Below, piece after piece: positions 1 through 8,529 of a stretch of DNA of 64,000 bases (its first letter is position 1; each line of letters opens with the position of its first letter). This DNA is from Micrococcaceae bacterium RIT 802 (lineage in GTDB: Bacteria; Actinomycetota; Actinomycetes; Actinomycetales; Micrococcaceae). A model generated the notes under the pieces. The model searched no databases and was not told where the DNA came from. It was given only the letters and a program-made list of their open reading frames with translations. The stretch is taken from NCBI GenBank assembly GCA_016892645.1, contig JAFEMX010000014.1:1-64000 (forward strand), in the 5' to 3' direction. The translations under genes and the position numbers were made by a program.

Positions 1-28
1 ATAAGGGACAGCCTAGGAGGAGAGCACC

Positions 29-1015
29 ATGAGCACAGAACCACTGCACGACGCCGGCGCCCCCCAACCGCCCTCGGCCTCCGCGAGACCCGGGTCCAGC
101 CGGTCCAACACCCCCGGCATGCTCCGCCTGCTGCTGCGCGACAAGTTCGCCACCACCGGCGCGGTCATCCTCCTGATCGTCCTGGCCACCGCCGCCTTCG
201 GCCCGGCACTCATGGGGGACCTGGCCACCAAGCAGAACCTGATGTTCGCCAACAAGGCACCCTTCAACCCAGACAACGGCTGGGAGTACCTGCTCGGCTC
301 GGACTCGCTCGGCCGCTCCGAACTGGCCCGGCTGGTCGTCGCCACCCGCACCACCCTGCTCGTGGCCGTCCCCGCCGTCGCGGTCTCCCTGCTCGTGGGG
401 TCCCTGTGGGGCGTCTGGGCCGGCTACCACCGGGGGATACGCGAGACGGTGTCCATGCGCATCGCGGACATCATCATGTCCTTCCCCTCGCTGCTGCTCG
501 CCGTCGTCGTGCTCTACGTCTTCAGCCCGTCCATCGCGAACATCGTGCTGATCCTGGCCATCACGCGCATCCCCATCTACCTGCGCACCGCCCGCGCCGA
601 ATCGGCGGAGCTGCAGTCACGGACCTTCGTCGACGCCGCCCGGACCTTCGGGACCCGGCCGAACTCCATCATCGCCCGCCACGTCATCCCCATCGTCACC
701 CCGACCCTGCTGACGTTGGCCACGCTGGAATTCTGCTACGTGATGCTGGCCGAGTCCTCGCTGAGCTTCCTGGGGATCGGCATCCAACCGCCGGACATCA
801 GCTGGGGCCTGTTGGTCGCCCAGGGACGCCAGTACCTGCAGACCGCCTGGTGGCTCTCGATCTTCCCCGGCGTCGCGATCGTGGTCACCGCCATCGCCGC
901 CAACATGCTCGCCGCCTGGTTGCGCATCGCCACCGACCCCGCCCAACGGTGGCGGCTGGCCCTGCCCGGACGCAAGAAGCTCATCACCACCACCCGGACC
1001 AAGGAGTCGAAGTGA
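29..1015 (+). CDS. Dipeptide/oligopeptide-type ABC transporter permease (DppC/OppC family)
   Basis: This is an inner-membrane permease of a peptide/opine/nickel-type importer, the second permease of the usual A-B-C-D-F order. The 328-residue protein has a cytoplasmic N-terminus of about 40 residues, a first membrane segment at about residues 41-62 (ILLIVLATAAFGPAL), a large external loop, and five further hydrophobic segments. The permease-ATPase coupling loop (EAA region) lies near residues 190-215, around VDAARTFGTRP. The start is well set: AGGAGG at 15-20 lies eight bases before the ATG. The two ATPases follow with a three-base gap, so the genes form one operon; the binding protein and first permease should lie just left of the window. 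The substrate cannot be read from the permease. Family certain, substrate unknown. Confidence 0.93.
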   Translation: MSTEPLHDAGAPQPPSASARPGSSRSNTPGMLRLLLRDKFATTGAVILLIVLATAAFGPALMGDLATKQNLMFANKAPFNPDNGWEYLLGSDSLGRSELARLVVATRTTLLVAVPAVAVSLLVGSLWGVWAGYHRGIRETVSMRIADIIMSFPSLLLAVVVLYVFSPSIANIVLILAITRIPIYLRTARAESAELQSRTFVDAARTFGTRPNSIIARHVIPIVTPTLLTLATLEFCYVMLAESSLSFLGIGIQPPDISWGLLVAQGRQYLQTAWWLSIFPGVAIVVTAIAANMLAAWLRIATDPAQRWRLALPGRKKLITTTRTKESK

Positions 1016-1017
1016 CG

Positions 1018-2061
1018 ATGACCGCCCTTCCGCACACCGACAGCACCACCGGCAAGGGACGCCAGGCGGTCCTGGACGTCGAGGGACTCGACGTCGACAT
1101 CAGGACACCGCAGGGCACCGTCCGCGCCGTTTCCGACGCGGGGTTCACCGCCTACGCCGGGCAGACCATGGCCCTGCTGGGCGAATCCGGATGCGGCAAG
1201 TCCATGACGGCCAAGGCCGTGGCCGGGCTGCTGGACCCCATCGCCCACATCGCCGGCGGGACGATCCGGCTCAACGGCCGCGAACTGGCCGGCCTGGCGG
1301 AGCGCGACCGGCTGAAGATCGCCGGCACCGAGCTGGGGATCGTCTTCCAGGACGCCCTGACCGCGCTGAACCCGGTGTACCCGGTGGGCGTGCAGATCGG
1401 GGAGTCCTTCAGGATCCACCGGGGCATGAACCGCAAGCGTGCCCGCGCCGAGGCCATCGCGCTGATGGGCCGCGTGGGCATCCCCGAGCCGGAGTCCCGC
1501 GTCGACGCCTACCCGCACCAGTTCTCCGGCGGCATGCGCCAGCGCATCCTCATCGCCATGGCCGTGGCGCTGGGCCCCCGTCTGCTCATCGCCGACGAGC
1601 CCACCACGGCGCTGGACGTCACGGTGCAGGCCCAGATCATGGAACTGCTGCGCCGGCTGCGCACCGAGGAGGACATGGCCGTCGTGCTCATCACGCACGA
1701 CCTCGCCGTCGTGGCGGAGGAAGCGGACGCCGTGACCGTCATGTATGCCGGAACGGTGGCCGAAACCGGCTCGGTCGACCAGGTCTTCGCCCGACCGGCC
1801 CACCCCTACACGCGCGGGCTGTTGGATTCCGTGCCGGTCAACGCCGAACGCGGGTCGCAGCTCTCCTCGATCGCCGGAAGCCCGCCGGAGCTCAAGGACA
1901 TCCCCGCCGGTTGCGTCTACCAGGACCGGTGCCCGCTGGCCAGCGCCATCTGCCGGGTCGAACGCCCGGCCCTGCGCGAGGTGGCACCGGGCCAGCATGC
2001 CGCCTGCCACTTCGCCGACCAGGTCCAGGACAGCACGACCCTCCAGGAGGCACGGCCATGA
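1018..2061 (+). CDS. Dipeptide/oligopeptide-type ABC transporter ATP-binding protein (DppD/OppD family)
   Basis: This is the first of two ATPases driving the importer. The 347-residue protein carries Walker A GESGCGKS at residues 55-62, a signature FSGGMRQR, Walker [13 protein letters not shown] and an H-loop THDLAVV. The C-terminal oligopeptide-type extension has the Cys-containing stretch [15 protein letters not shown] that is typical of DppD/OppD and is not found in generic importers. An in-frame reading continues upstream inside the permease gene in another frame, but the ATG at 1018 is chosen because it follows the permease stop closely and begins MTALPHTDS, just ahead of conserved sequence. 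A GTG at 1012 is an alternative start. The stop overlaps the next start as ATGA, which implies translational coupling. Confidence 0.93.
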   Translation: MTALPHTDSTTGKGRQAVLDVEGLDVDIRTPQGTVRAVSDAGFTAYAGQTMALLGESGCGKSMTAKAVAGLLDPIAHIAGGTIRLNGRELAGLAERDRLKIAGTELGIVFQDALTALNPVYPVGVQIGESFRIHRGMNRKRARAEAIALMGRVGIPEPESRVDAYPHQFSGGMRQRILIAMAVALGPRLLIADEPTTALDVTVQAQIMELLRRLRTEEDMAVVLITHDLAVVAEEADAVTVMYAGTVAETGSVDQVFARPAHPYTRGLLDSVPVNAERGSQLSSIAGSPPELKDIPAGCVYQDRCPLASAICRVERPALREVAPGQHAACHFADQVQDSTTLQEARP

Positions 2062-3149
2062 ACACGACACTGAAGCACGGACCCGACCCCGAGGATGCAG
2101 CCCTGCGCGTCACCGAGGTCACCAAGACCTTCCAGGTCGGACGCAGCGCGTCGGGCAACAACCGCCTGAGGGCCCTCGACGGGGTGAGCCTGACGATCGG
2201 CCGCGGGGAGACCCTGGGATTGGTCGGGGAATCCGGCTGCGGCAAATCCACGCTCGCCCGCACGCTCATGCTGCTGGAAAAACCCGATTCCGGAACCGTC
2301 GACTTCGAGGGGCGTGACCCGTTCGCACTGCGCGGCAAGGACCTGCTGTCGTGGCGGCGGCGGGTGCAGATGGTCTTCCAGGACCCGTTCGCGTCGCTGA
2401 ACGCCCGCATGACGGCGGGGCAGATCATCGCGGAACCGTGGGCCACCCATCGGGGCCTGTACAAGACGTCGCGCGAACGGGAAGCCCGCCTGAACGAGCT
2501 GCTCCAACTCGTGGGGCTGCGGCCCTCGGACGCCCGCAAGTCGCCCCAGGAATTCTCCGGTGGACAGCGCCAGCGCATCGGCATCGCCCGGGCCCTGGCC
2601 CTGAACCCCGACCTGATCATCCTCGACGAGCCGGTGTCGGCGCTCGACCTCTCCGTCCAGGCCCAGGTGCTGAACCTCCTCAACGACCTGCAGCAGAAGC
2701 TCGGCGTCAGCTACCTGTTCATCTCGCACGATCTCTCCGTGGTCCGCCATGTGACCGACCGCGTCGCGGTCATGTACCTGGGCCGCGTCATCGAAACCGG
2801 GGACACCGAGGACGTCTTCGAGCGGCCCCTGCACCCCTATACGGCCTCGCTGATGTCCGCCTCACCGCGACTTGACCCCGCCGCCCGGCCCGCGGAACGG
2901 ATCGTCCTGCGCGGGGAGCTGCCCTCGCCGGTGGACCCACCATCGGGTTGCCGTTTCCGCACCCGGTGCTGGAAGGCGCAGGACATCTGCGCCGAGCAGG
3001 CCCCGCCGCGGGTCACCGCAGCCGACGCCGGACGGGTGGCGCTGCCGCTGCCCTCGATCGGCGAGCCGACCCTGCACGCCGCCGAATGCCACTTCCCCCT
3101 GGCCGACCGGGCGGAGGCCGGGTTGGCCGCCAGCGCCACCGGGGCGTGA
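2058..3149 (+). CDS. Dipeptide/oligopeptide-type ABC transporter ATP-binding protein (DppF/OppF family)
   Basis: This is the second ATPase of the same importer. The 363-residue protein has Walker [10 protein letters not shown], signature FSGGQRQR, Walker B LIILDEPVSALD, an H-loop SHDLSVV and a C-terminal oligopeptide-type domain with the paired cysteines of GCRFRTRCWKAQDIC. The start is the ATG of the ATGA overlap with the upstream ATPase; the CCAGGAGG at 2043-2050 is its ribosome binding site. DppD and DppF normally pair as a heterodimer on the two permeases. The C-terminal 30 or so residues are Ala/Arg-rich and probably unconserved. Its own stop overlaps the following TauE/SafE gene as GTGA. 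Confidence 0.93.
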   Translation: MNTTLKHGPDPEDAALRVTEVTKTFQVGRSASGNNRLRALDGVSLTIGRGETLGLVGESGCGKSTLARTLMLLEKPDSGTVDFEGRDPFALRGKDLLSWRRRVQMVFQDPFASLNARMTAGQIIAEPWATHRGLYKTSREREARLNELLQLVGLRPSDARKSPQEFSGGQRQRIGIARALALNPDLIILDEPVSALDLSVQAQVLNLLNDLQQKLGVSYLFISHDLSVVRHVTDRVAVMYLGRVIETGDTEDVFERPLHPYTASLMSASPRLDPAARPAERIVLRGELPSPVDPPSGCRFRTRCWKAQDICAEQAPPRVTAADAGRVALPLPSIGEPTLHAAECHFPLADRAEAGLAASATGA

Positions 3150-3868
3150 GCCCGGGGGAGTACCTGGCCCTCGCGCTGGCCCTGCTGGTGGGCTCGGGCC
3201 TGCAGGGATCGATCGGATTCGGGGCCGGACTGGTCGCCGCACCCGTCATCGCCCTCGTCCGTCCCGACCTGCTGCCCAGCCTCGTGGTCTGTTCGGCGCT
3301 GGTCATCACGACCGTCGTGACGATCCGCGAGCGCTCCGAGCTCGACCTGCGAGGCGCCGCCTGGGCCCTGGCCGGCCGCATCCCCGGCTCGGTCATCGGT
3401 GCGTGGATGGTCGTGGCGATCTCGACCACCGCCTTGTCCTGGGTGGTCGCGCTGAGCGTGCTGCTGGGCATCGGGTCGGCCTTCCTGGGGTGGCGGCCGA
3501 CGCCGTCGCGCCCCCTGCTCATCGGGGCGGGGGCGTTGTCGGGGATCATGGGGACGTCCACCTCCATTGGCGGGGCCCCGATGGCGATCGTCTGGCAAGG
3601 GCAGGAGCCGGCACGCCTGCGCGGGACCATGAGCGCCTTCTTCCTGGTGGGCTCCGCGGCCTCCCTGCTGCTGTTGGCATCCGCGGGCGCCGTCACCTCC
3701 CAGTCGCTGGTGGCCTTCGCCTGGCTCGCGCCGTTCGTGCTGGCCGGGGTGGGCCTCTCCCGGCTGTTCAACCGGCTGCTCGACGCCGCGCGCCTGCGGG
3801 TCCTCGGATTGGCCGTCTCGGCCGGCGGGGCCGTCCTGCTTTCGGTGCGCCTGCTGGCCGGCGGCTGA
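3146..3868 (+). CDS. TauE/SafE family sulfite/organosulfonate exporter-like membrane protein
   Basis: This is a 240-residue polytopic membrane protein with about seven to eight hydrophobic segments. The N-terminal segment ends GLQGSIGFGAGLVAAP, the hallmark glycine-rich motif of the TauE/SafE family, and a second family-like glycine-rich motif (GIMGTSTSIGGAP) lies in the middle. Members export sulfite, sulfoacetate or other small anions. The GTG at 3146 is the likely start because it overlaps the preceding ATPase stop by four bases (GTGA), which makes this the last gene of the importer operon. Its presence beside a peptide/opine-type importer and an organic-acid catabolic operon suggests export of a by-product, but that is inference. 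Confidence 0.82.
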   Translation: MSPGEYLALALALLVGSGLQGSIGFGAGLVAAPVIALVRPDLLPSLVVCSALVITTVVTIRERSELDLRGAAWALAGRIPGSVIGAWMVVAISTTALSWVVALSVLLGIGSAFLGWRPTPSRPLLIGAGALSGIMGTSTSIGGAPMAIVWQGQEPARLRGTMSAFFLVGSAASLLLLASAGAVTSQSLVAFAWLAPFVLAGVGLSRLFNRLLDAARLRVLGLAVSAGGAVLLSVRLLAGG

Positions 3869-3905
3869 TCGGCGGATCCGGGCACGACGGCGATGGCCGG
3901 GACAC

Positions 3906-4035
3906 GATGAAGGCCCCGGCTTGGGGGAAAGCCGGGGCCCTGATTCATCACTCGCACCTTTGAGGTAGTCACCACTCTAGGCAGCCAACCTAGGTGCCGG
4001 CTGTCAGTGGCCGGTGCATTCCCCGGCAGTCCCCA
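3906..4035 (+). repeat. Structured intergenic repeat, copy A
   Basis: This is the first of four similar elements in the left part of the window. A long hairpin pairs GATGAAGGCCCCGGCTT (3906-3922) with AAGCCGGGGCC (3929-3939) and, after a short bulge, TTCATC (3944-3949). Then comes the invariant linker ACTCGC and a small hairpin ACCT-TTG-AGGT (3956-3966). Farther on, similarity with copy B continues through a CTAGG...CCTAGG stretch and a GCCGGCTGT block to about 4035. It sits between convergent genes, so the first hairpin could terminate transcription from either side. The strand given is the one on which all copies read alike; the transcribed strand is unknown. Confidence 0.6.
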
Positions 4036-4051
4036 CGATGCGGGGGGCTGG

Positions 4052-4954
4052 CTACCGCGGCGGCAGGCCCAGCAGCCGGGCCCCGTTGTCCCACAGCACG
4101 GAGCGCAACCAGTCGTCCCCGAGCCCGAGCCGGGCCAGGGCCTGCAGCTGGTGGGCGTACGGATAGGGGATGTTCGGGAAGTCCGAGCCCAGGACGATCC
4201 GATCGCGCAACCCGGGCAGCCGCTCCAGGTACCGCCGCGGCATCGGGGCGAACTGGTTGGTGAAATCGGTGCCGACCATGGTCGTGTCCAGATGGACTCC
4301 CGGGTATTGCCCGACGAGGTCGGCGAACGCATCGTATTCGGGCATGCCCTGGTGGGCGATGACCAGCACCAGCCGGGGGTGGCGTTCCAGCAGCCGCCGC
4401 ACCGGGGCCGGCCCCGTGTGGTCCCCACTGCTCGGGGCGGACCCGGCATGGATGACCACGGGGACCTGGGCCTCCTCGAGGGCCAGCCAGGCGTCGTCGA
4501 GCCGTGGATCGGCGGGGGAGAACCCTCCGACCTTCACATGGACCTTGAAGAGCCGGGCGCCCCGGGCGATCTCGTCGCGCACCTGCTCGCCGACGCCGTC
4601 CTCCGGGTAAAACGTCGCGCAGTGCACTCCGCCCGGAACCCGGGCGGCGAACTCCCTGCTCCACTCGTTCAGCCAGCCCGCCATGCCCGGTTTGTGCGCG
4701 TAGGACAGGGCGGGGATCGCCCGGAGTCCGAATCCGCGCAGGGTCTGCAGCCGCGTCTGCTCGTCGGTGCGGTACCGGATCGGCCACGCCCGGCCGTAGT
4801 TCGCCTCCGCCGCGTCGAAGTAGGCCCACACCTTGCGCATCATCGGCTCCGGCAGGAAATGGACGTGGATGTCCGCCAGCCCGGGGAGTCCCAGGTCATG
4901 GAGGAAAGCGGGGATGCCGGCGTCGGACGTCGGCCCCGGACGTGCTGTGCTCAT
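4052..4954 (-). CDS. Amidohydrolase family protein (ACMSD / amidohydrolase_2-like)
   Basis: This is a 300-residue TIM-barrel metal hydrolase or decarboxylase of the amidohydrolase_2 group. The metal-binding His-X-His is at residues 30 and 32 (ADIHVHF), later strand motifs are VIHAGS and VIAHQG, and the C-terminal aspartate lies in LGSDFPNIPYP. The start is the ATG at 4954 with GGAGGA a few bases upstream; a longer open frame begins inside the neighbouring gene but lacks a ribosome site. It is the last gene of a leftward operon with the hydroxyacid dehydrogenase and glucarate-dehydratase-like genes. Members of this group decarboxylate or hydrolyse carboxylated aromatic or lactone substrates, so lactone opening in the same pathway is plausible. 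Confidence 0.85.
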   Translation of the reverse strand: MSTARPGPTSDAGIPAFLHDLGLPGLADIHVHFLPEPMMRKVWAYFDAAEANYGRAWPIRYRTDEQTRLQTLRGFGLRAIPALSYAHKPGMAGWLNEWSREFAARVPGGVHCATFYPEDGVGEQVRDEIARGARLFKVHVKVGGFSPADPRLDDAWLALEEAQVPVVIHAGSAPSSGDHTGPAPVRRLLERHPRLVLVIAHQGMPEYDAFADLVGQYPGVHLDTTMVGTDFTNQFAPMPRRYLERLPGLRDRIVLGSDFPNIPYPYAHQLQALARLGLGDDWLRSVLWDNGARLLGLPPR

Positions 4955-5003
4955 CGGTCCTCCTCGACTGGTCCGGCGGGAGCTGGAACCCACCGTCGGC
5001 AGT

Positions 5004-6041
5004 CTAGGCAGAATCGGCGGAGGACGGCGAATCCCCACGGACCAGATGGGCCAGGGGGGTGCCGTGGGCGAGCGCCTCGACATTGGCCGCGATGTCGGCC
5101 GACCTCCCCACGAAGGTCGCGGTGGCATGGCCCGAATAGTGCGGGGTCAACACGACATTCGCCAACGACGAAAAGTCGACATCGGCCGGTGGCGTGCGCC
5201 CCGGCTCCGGGGTACCCCACCACACATCGAGCGCGGCCCCGCCGATGCCCCGTCCGGTGCCGGCGGGTGCCGTGAGGGCGCCGAAGAGGGCCACCTGGTC
5301 GACGATGGGGCCACGGGAGACATTGACCAGCAGCGCGTCGGGGCGCATGGCGTCCAGCTCGCGCTCGCCGATCAGTCCCCGGGTCGCCTCCGAGAGGGGA
5401 ACGGTCACGACCACGACGTCGGATTCCTCCAGCAGGCGCGGCAGGTCCGCGCTGCCGCCCACCCAGCGCGGCGCGACGCCGGCGGGCAGCGGCGCCGATG
5501 GATCCGTGCGGACCGCCACCGTGTCCATGCCCCAGGCCGAGGCCAGGCGGATGGTCTCGGCGCCGATGCCGCCCAGGCCGATCGTGCCCAACGTCAGCGA
5601 GTCAAGCGTGCGGTGCGCCGGAACCGAACCGTCGACGGCCAGGTTCCGCCACTGCCCGCGGCGCAGGGCCGCATCGGTCGGTACCAGGCGCCGTTCGAGG
5701 GCCAGGACGGACATCATGACGTGCTCGGCGATGGGCCGGGCGTGGTGGTAGGTGTTGGCCACCAGCGCCCGTGGAGGCAGGGCGTCGACGGCGACCCGGT
5801 CCAACCCGGCGCCCGTCACCTGGACCAGGGCCGCACCGCATCCGGCCGCTGCCTCCGCCGAGAGCCGGGCACAGACCAGCACGTCGCAGGCGGCCATCGC
5901 CCCGGGCAGCCGCGGGTCCCGTGGGTCGGTCAGGAAGGTCCATTCGTGATGGGGTGCACCGTCCAGGAGGTTCCCTGCGTAGCGTTCGATGATCGGGTCG
6001 GTGACCAGCACCGCCAGCCGTCGGCCGGTGCCGGTCACCAC
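5004..6041 (-). CDS. D-2-hydroxyacid dehydrogenase, NAD(P)-binding
   Basis: This 345-residue protein belongs to the D-isomer-specific 2-hydroxyacid dehydrogenase family, which reduces 2-keto acids or oxidises 2-hydroxy acids. The Rossmann nucleotide motif is GTIGLGGIGAETIRLA, the catalytic arginine lies in VNVSRGPIVD, and the catalytic histidine in TPHYSGHA near the C-terminus. The N-terminal substrate domain is short. Translation probably begins at GTG (6041), overlapping the stop of the glucarate-dehydratase-like gene by seven bases, so the two are co-expressed. It may act on the keto acid produced by the dehydratase next door; that is inference from position. Confidence 0.88.
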   Translation of the reverse strand: MVTGTGRRLAVLVTDPIIERYAGNLLDGAPHHEWTFLTDPRDPRLPGAMAACDVLVCARLSAEAAAGCGAALVQVTGAGLDRVAVDALPPRALVANTYHHARPIAEHVMMSVLALERRLVPTDAALRRGQWRNLAVDGSVPAHRTLDSLTLGTIGLGGIGAETIRLASAWGMDTVAVRTDPSAPLPAGVAPRWVGGSADLPRLLEESDVVVVTVPLSEATRGLIGERELDAMRPDALLVNVSRGPIVDQVALFGALTAPAGTGRGIGGAALDVWWGTPEPGRTPPADVDFSSLANVVLTPHYSGHATATFVGRSADIAANVEALAHGTPLAHLVRGDSPSSADSA

Positions 6042-7360
6042 CGGGGGGCCTTCAGCTCGTAGTCCGGGTGCACGCGACGCATGTAGCCGGTGTCGTCGCG
6101 TTCGCGGATCCCGCAGTCCAGGTACTGGCGATGCAGGCGCTCGAGAGCGTCGTGGTCCAGTTCGATGCCCAGTCCCGGTCCGGTGGGCACGGCGACGGCG
6201 CCGTCGCGGAACCCGAGGACACCGGGGGCGACGACGTCATCGGCCGGGTCCTTCCAGGGCCAGTGGGTGTCGCAGGCGTAGTCGAGGTTCGGGGTTGCGG
6301 CAGCCAGATGGACCATGGCGGCCAGGCTGATCCCCAGGTGCGAGTTCGAGTGCATCGACAGGCCCAGGCCAAACGTTTCGGCCAGGCCCGCCAGCGTCTG
6401 CGAGCGCCGAAGCCCACCCCAGAAATGGTGGTCGGAGAGCACGATGTCGACGGACCCGGCGGCGATGGCCGGGGGGATGTCGGCGAAGCTGACGACGCAC
6501 ATGTTCGTCGCCAGCGGGAGCCGTGTCTGGCGCCGGACCTCGGCCATGGCCTCGAGCCCGGTGGTGGGATCCTCGAGGTACTCGAGCTGGGATTCGAGCC
6601 GGCGGGCCACGGCGACCGACGTGGGAACGCTCCAGGCGCCATTGGGGTCGATGCGCAGGGCGATCCGCGGGAACTGGGAGTGCAGGGCCTCGATGGCCGC
6701 CGCCTCCTCGTCCGGCGGGAAGACGCCGCCCTTGAGCTTGAGCGCGGTGAAGCCGTAGTCCCGGACCATGCGGCGGGCCTGTTCCACCACGCCCTCCGGA
6801 TCCAACGCCTCGCCCCAGGCATCGGCGGGTGCCCCGGGGCGGCCGGCCCACTTGTAGAAGAGGTAGCCGCTGAAGGGGACGGACGGGCGCACGGCGCCCC
6901 CGAGGAGGTCGCTCACGGGTACGCCGAGCAGCCGGCCCTGGATGTCCAGCGCGGCCACATCGAAGGCCGAGAGCACGCGGTCGGCCGTGGAGGAGCCGGT
7001 GACCATGCCGCTCATGCCATGTCCGCCGCGGCTGGTGTCGCCGTCCAGGGAGTGCGTGATGAGGGCGCGCAGGGAGTTGATGTTGAACGGGTCGGCCCCG
7101 AGCACGGCATCGGCGGCCAGCCGTAGCCTCCCCAGGTGGGCCGCGTCGCCGTAGGTCTCGCCGAGGCCGGTCGCCCCGGCGTCGGTGTGGACCTGGACGA
7201 TGGCGCGCAGCGCGAAGGGCTCGTGGACGCCGACGGTGTTCAGCAGCGGGGGATCGGCGAATGCCACGGGGGTGATGTCGACCGAGGTGATCCTGGTCGG
7301 GCCCCGGGTGGGTGCCGGAGTTGCGGCAGGACGGGAGGTGGTGGGCGTGGGGGAGGGCAT
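6035..7360 (-). CDS. Glucarate dehydratase-like enolase superfamily enzyme
   Basis: This 441-residue protein is an enolase-superfamily acid-sugar dehydratase close to GudD. The catalytic lysine region is TALKLKGG, the metal ligands lie in LRIDPNGAW and QLEYLEDP, and the later family marks are ATNMCVV, LSDHHFWGG, MHSNSHLGISLA, YACDTHWPWK and GPGLGIELD, which follow the order and wording of glucarate dehydratases. The N-terminus has about 25 unconserved Thr/Pro-rich residues before the capping domain. The ATG at 7360 follows AAAGGAAC and is preferred over an extended frame. It is the first gene of the leftward operon and is divergent from a LysR regulator. Glucarate itself or a related acid sugar is the likely substrate. 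Confidence 0.87.
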   Translation of the reverse strand: MPSPTPTTSRPAATPAPTRGPTRITSVDITPVAFADPPLLNTVGVHEPFALRAIVQVHTDAGATGLGETYGDAAHLGRLRLAADAVLGADPFNINSLRALITHSLDGDTSRGGHGMSGMVTGSSTADRVLSAFDVAALDIQGRLLGVPVSDLLGGAVRPSVPFSGYLFYKWAGRPGAPADAWGEALDPEGVVEQARRMVRDYGFTALKLKGGVFPPDEEAAAIEALHSQFPRIALRIDPNGAWSVPTSVAVARRLESQLEYLEDPTTGLEAMAEVRRQTRLPLATNMCVVSFADIPPAIAAGSVDIVLSDHHFWGGLRRSQTLAGLAETFGLGLSMHSNSHLGISLAAMVHLAAATPNLDYACDTHWPWKDPADDVVAPGVLGFRDGAVAVPTGPGLGIELDHDALERLHRQYLDCGIRERDDTGYMRRVHPDYELKAPRW

Positions 7361-7464
7361 GGGTTCCTTTCGGTGCCGGCGGGAGTGGCTGCTCCCACGG
7401 TAGGTCCGGTGATCGATGCCTGTCCAAGCTAAGATGTGCACTAAAGAATGCAAGGAGTGAATCG

Positions 7465-8385
7465 ATGTTCTCGTTGGTGCAGTTGGAATCCTTCGTCGCC
7501 GTGGCCGAGGAGCTCCACTTCGGGACGGCGGCCCAGCGGCTGAACATGACCCAGCCGCCACTGAGCCGCCAGATCCAGATGCTGGAGAGGGAATTGGATG
7601 CCCGACTCTTCGAGCGCAGCAGCCGCCGTGTCGAATTGACCGAGGCGGGCCAGGCGCTGCTCCCGTCGGCCCGCCGGATCCTGGACCTGTGTACGAAGAC
7701 CGACCTCGATGTGCGCCGCGTCGCCACCGGCGATGCCGGATCCATCGTCATCGGCTACACGGCCATCGCGGGCCAGACCGGACTGCCGCCGATCCTGCGG
7801 TTGGTGAAGGAGCAGCTGCCCGGGGTATCGCTCGTCCTGCGTGAGGCGGTCTCGACCGACCAGCTGGACATGCTCTCCAATGGCTCCATCGACCTCGGGT
7901 TGCTGCGTCCGGTGGTCTCGCGTGCCGGGATCGTGGACCGCAGGGTCCTCGACGACCGCATGGTGGCAGCTTTCCCGGTCGGCCACGAACTGGCCACCGG
8001 CCGGGGCGTCATGATCCGCGAACTCGATTCCCTGCCGTTGATGATGTATTCCACGGCCGAGGCCCGCTACTTCCACGACCTGGTCCTGCGGCTCTTCGAC
8101 AGCGCGGGGGCGCGGGCGAACGTCACGCAGTTCGCCAGCCAGATCCCGGCGCTTTTGGCCTTCGTGGCCGCCGGGCTCGGGGTCAGCCTGGTGCCCGCCT
8201 CGACGATGCGCTGGGCGCCGAAGGAGGTCGCGTTCGAGGAGCTCCATGGTCCGGCGGGATTGGCCCAGCTCAACCACGCGAACCTGCATCTGGCCTGGAA
8301 CGAGTCCAACGGGAACCGGGCGGTCGCCAGGCTGCTGGAGCTGATCCTGGCGGAGGACGGCGGGATCTTTGGCGGGGTGAGGTAG
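7465..8385 (+). CDS. LysR family transcriptional regulator
   Basis: This 306-residue regulator has an N-terminal winged helix-turn-helix (residues 1-60; FVAVAEELHFGTAAQRLNM then SRQIQMLERELDARLFER) and a LysR substrate-binding domain behind it. The ATG at 7465 is preceded by AAGGAG at 7452-7457; a longer upstream frame is not supported. It is transcribed away from the glucarate-dehydratase-like operon, the usual arrangement for an activator of the divergent genes. The 104-base gap holds TGCA-N8-TGCA at 7437-7452, just upstream of the start, which could be an autoregulatory half-site pair. The inducer is unknown, probably an intermediate of the adjacent pathway. Confidence 0.93.
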   Translation: MFSLVQLESFVAVAEELHFGTAAQRLNMTQPPLSRQIQMLERELDARLFERSSRRVELTEAGQALLPSARRILDLCTKTDLDVRRVATGDAGSIVIGYTAIAGQTGLPPILRLVKEQLPGVSLVLREAVSTDQLDMLSNGSIDLGLLRPVVSRAGIVDRRVLDDRMVAAFPVGHELATGRGVMIRELDSLPLMMYSTAEARYFHDLVLRLFDSAGARANVTQFASQIPALLAFVAAGLGVSLVPASTMRWAPKEVAFEELHGPAGLAQLNHANLHLAWNESNGNRAVARLLELILAEDGGIFGGVR

Positions 8386-8393
8386 CCGGACAT

Positions 8394-8525
8394 GATGAAG
8401 GCCCCAGCCGGGGGGACGGCTGGGGCCTCTTTTTCATCACTCGCACCTTGATGAGGTGCTTTAAACACTAGGGGCCGAAGCTTGGAACCGGCTGTACGCG
8501 CCGTGGGTATTCGCCCGGTATCCCC
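8394..8525 (+). repeat. Structured intergenic repeat, copy B
   Basis: This copy has a perfect ten-base stem GGCCCCAGCC/GGCTGGGGCC (8400-8409 with 8418-8427) extended by GATGAA (8394-8399) and TTCATC (8433-8438), with a T-rich bulge TCTTT between. The linker ACTCGC and a second hairpin GCACCT/AGGTGC (8443-8448 with 8454-8459) follow. Downstream the block CTAGGGGCCGAAGCTTGG is nearly shared with copy D, and ACCGGCTGT is shared with copy A. It lies between the convergent LysR and AI-2E genes. The loop of the first hairpin is a run of six Gs, thus six Cs on the other strand. Confidence 0.62.
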
Positions 8526-8529
8526 GGAG

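Noticed and set aside
736-2070. Long antisense open frame opposite the DppC/DppD genes
   Set aside because: It is a GC-bias shadow: Arg/Gly/His-rich, no ribosome site, no motif, and fully overlaps well-supported ATPase and permease genes.
8067-8468. Leader peptides read from the reverse strand of the repeat (GGTGCGAGTGATGA looks like a ribosome site and start)
   Set aside because: The four copies would encode unrelated peptides of very different lengths, so translation is not the conserved property.
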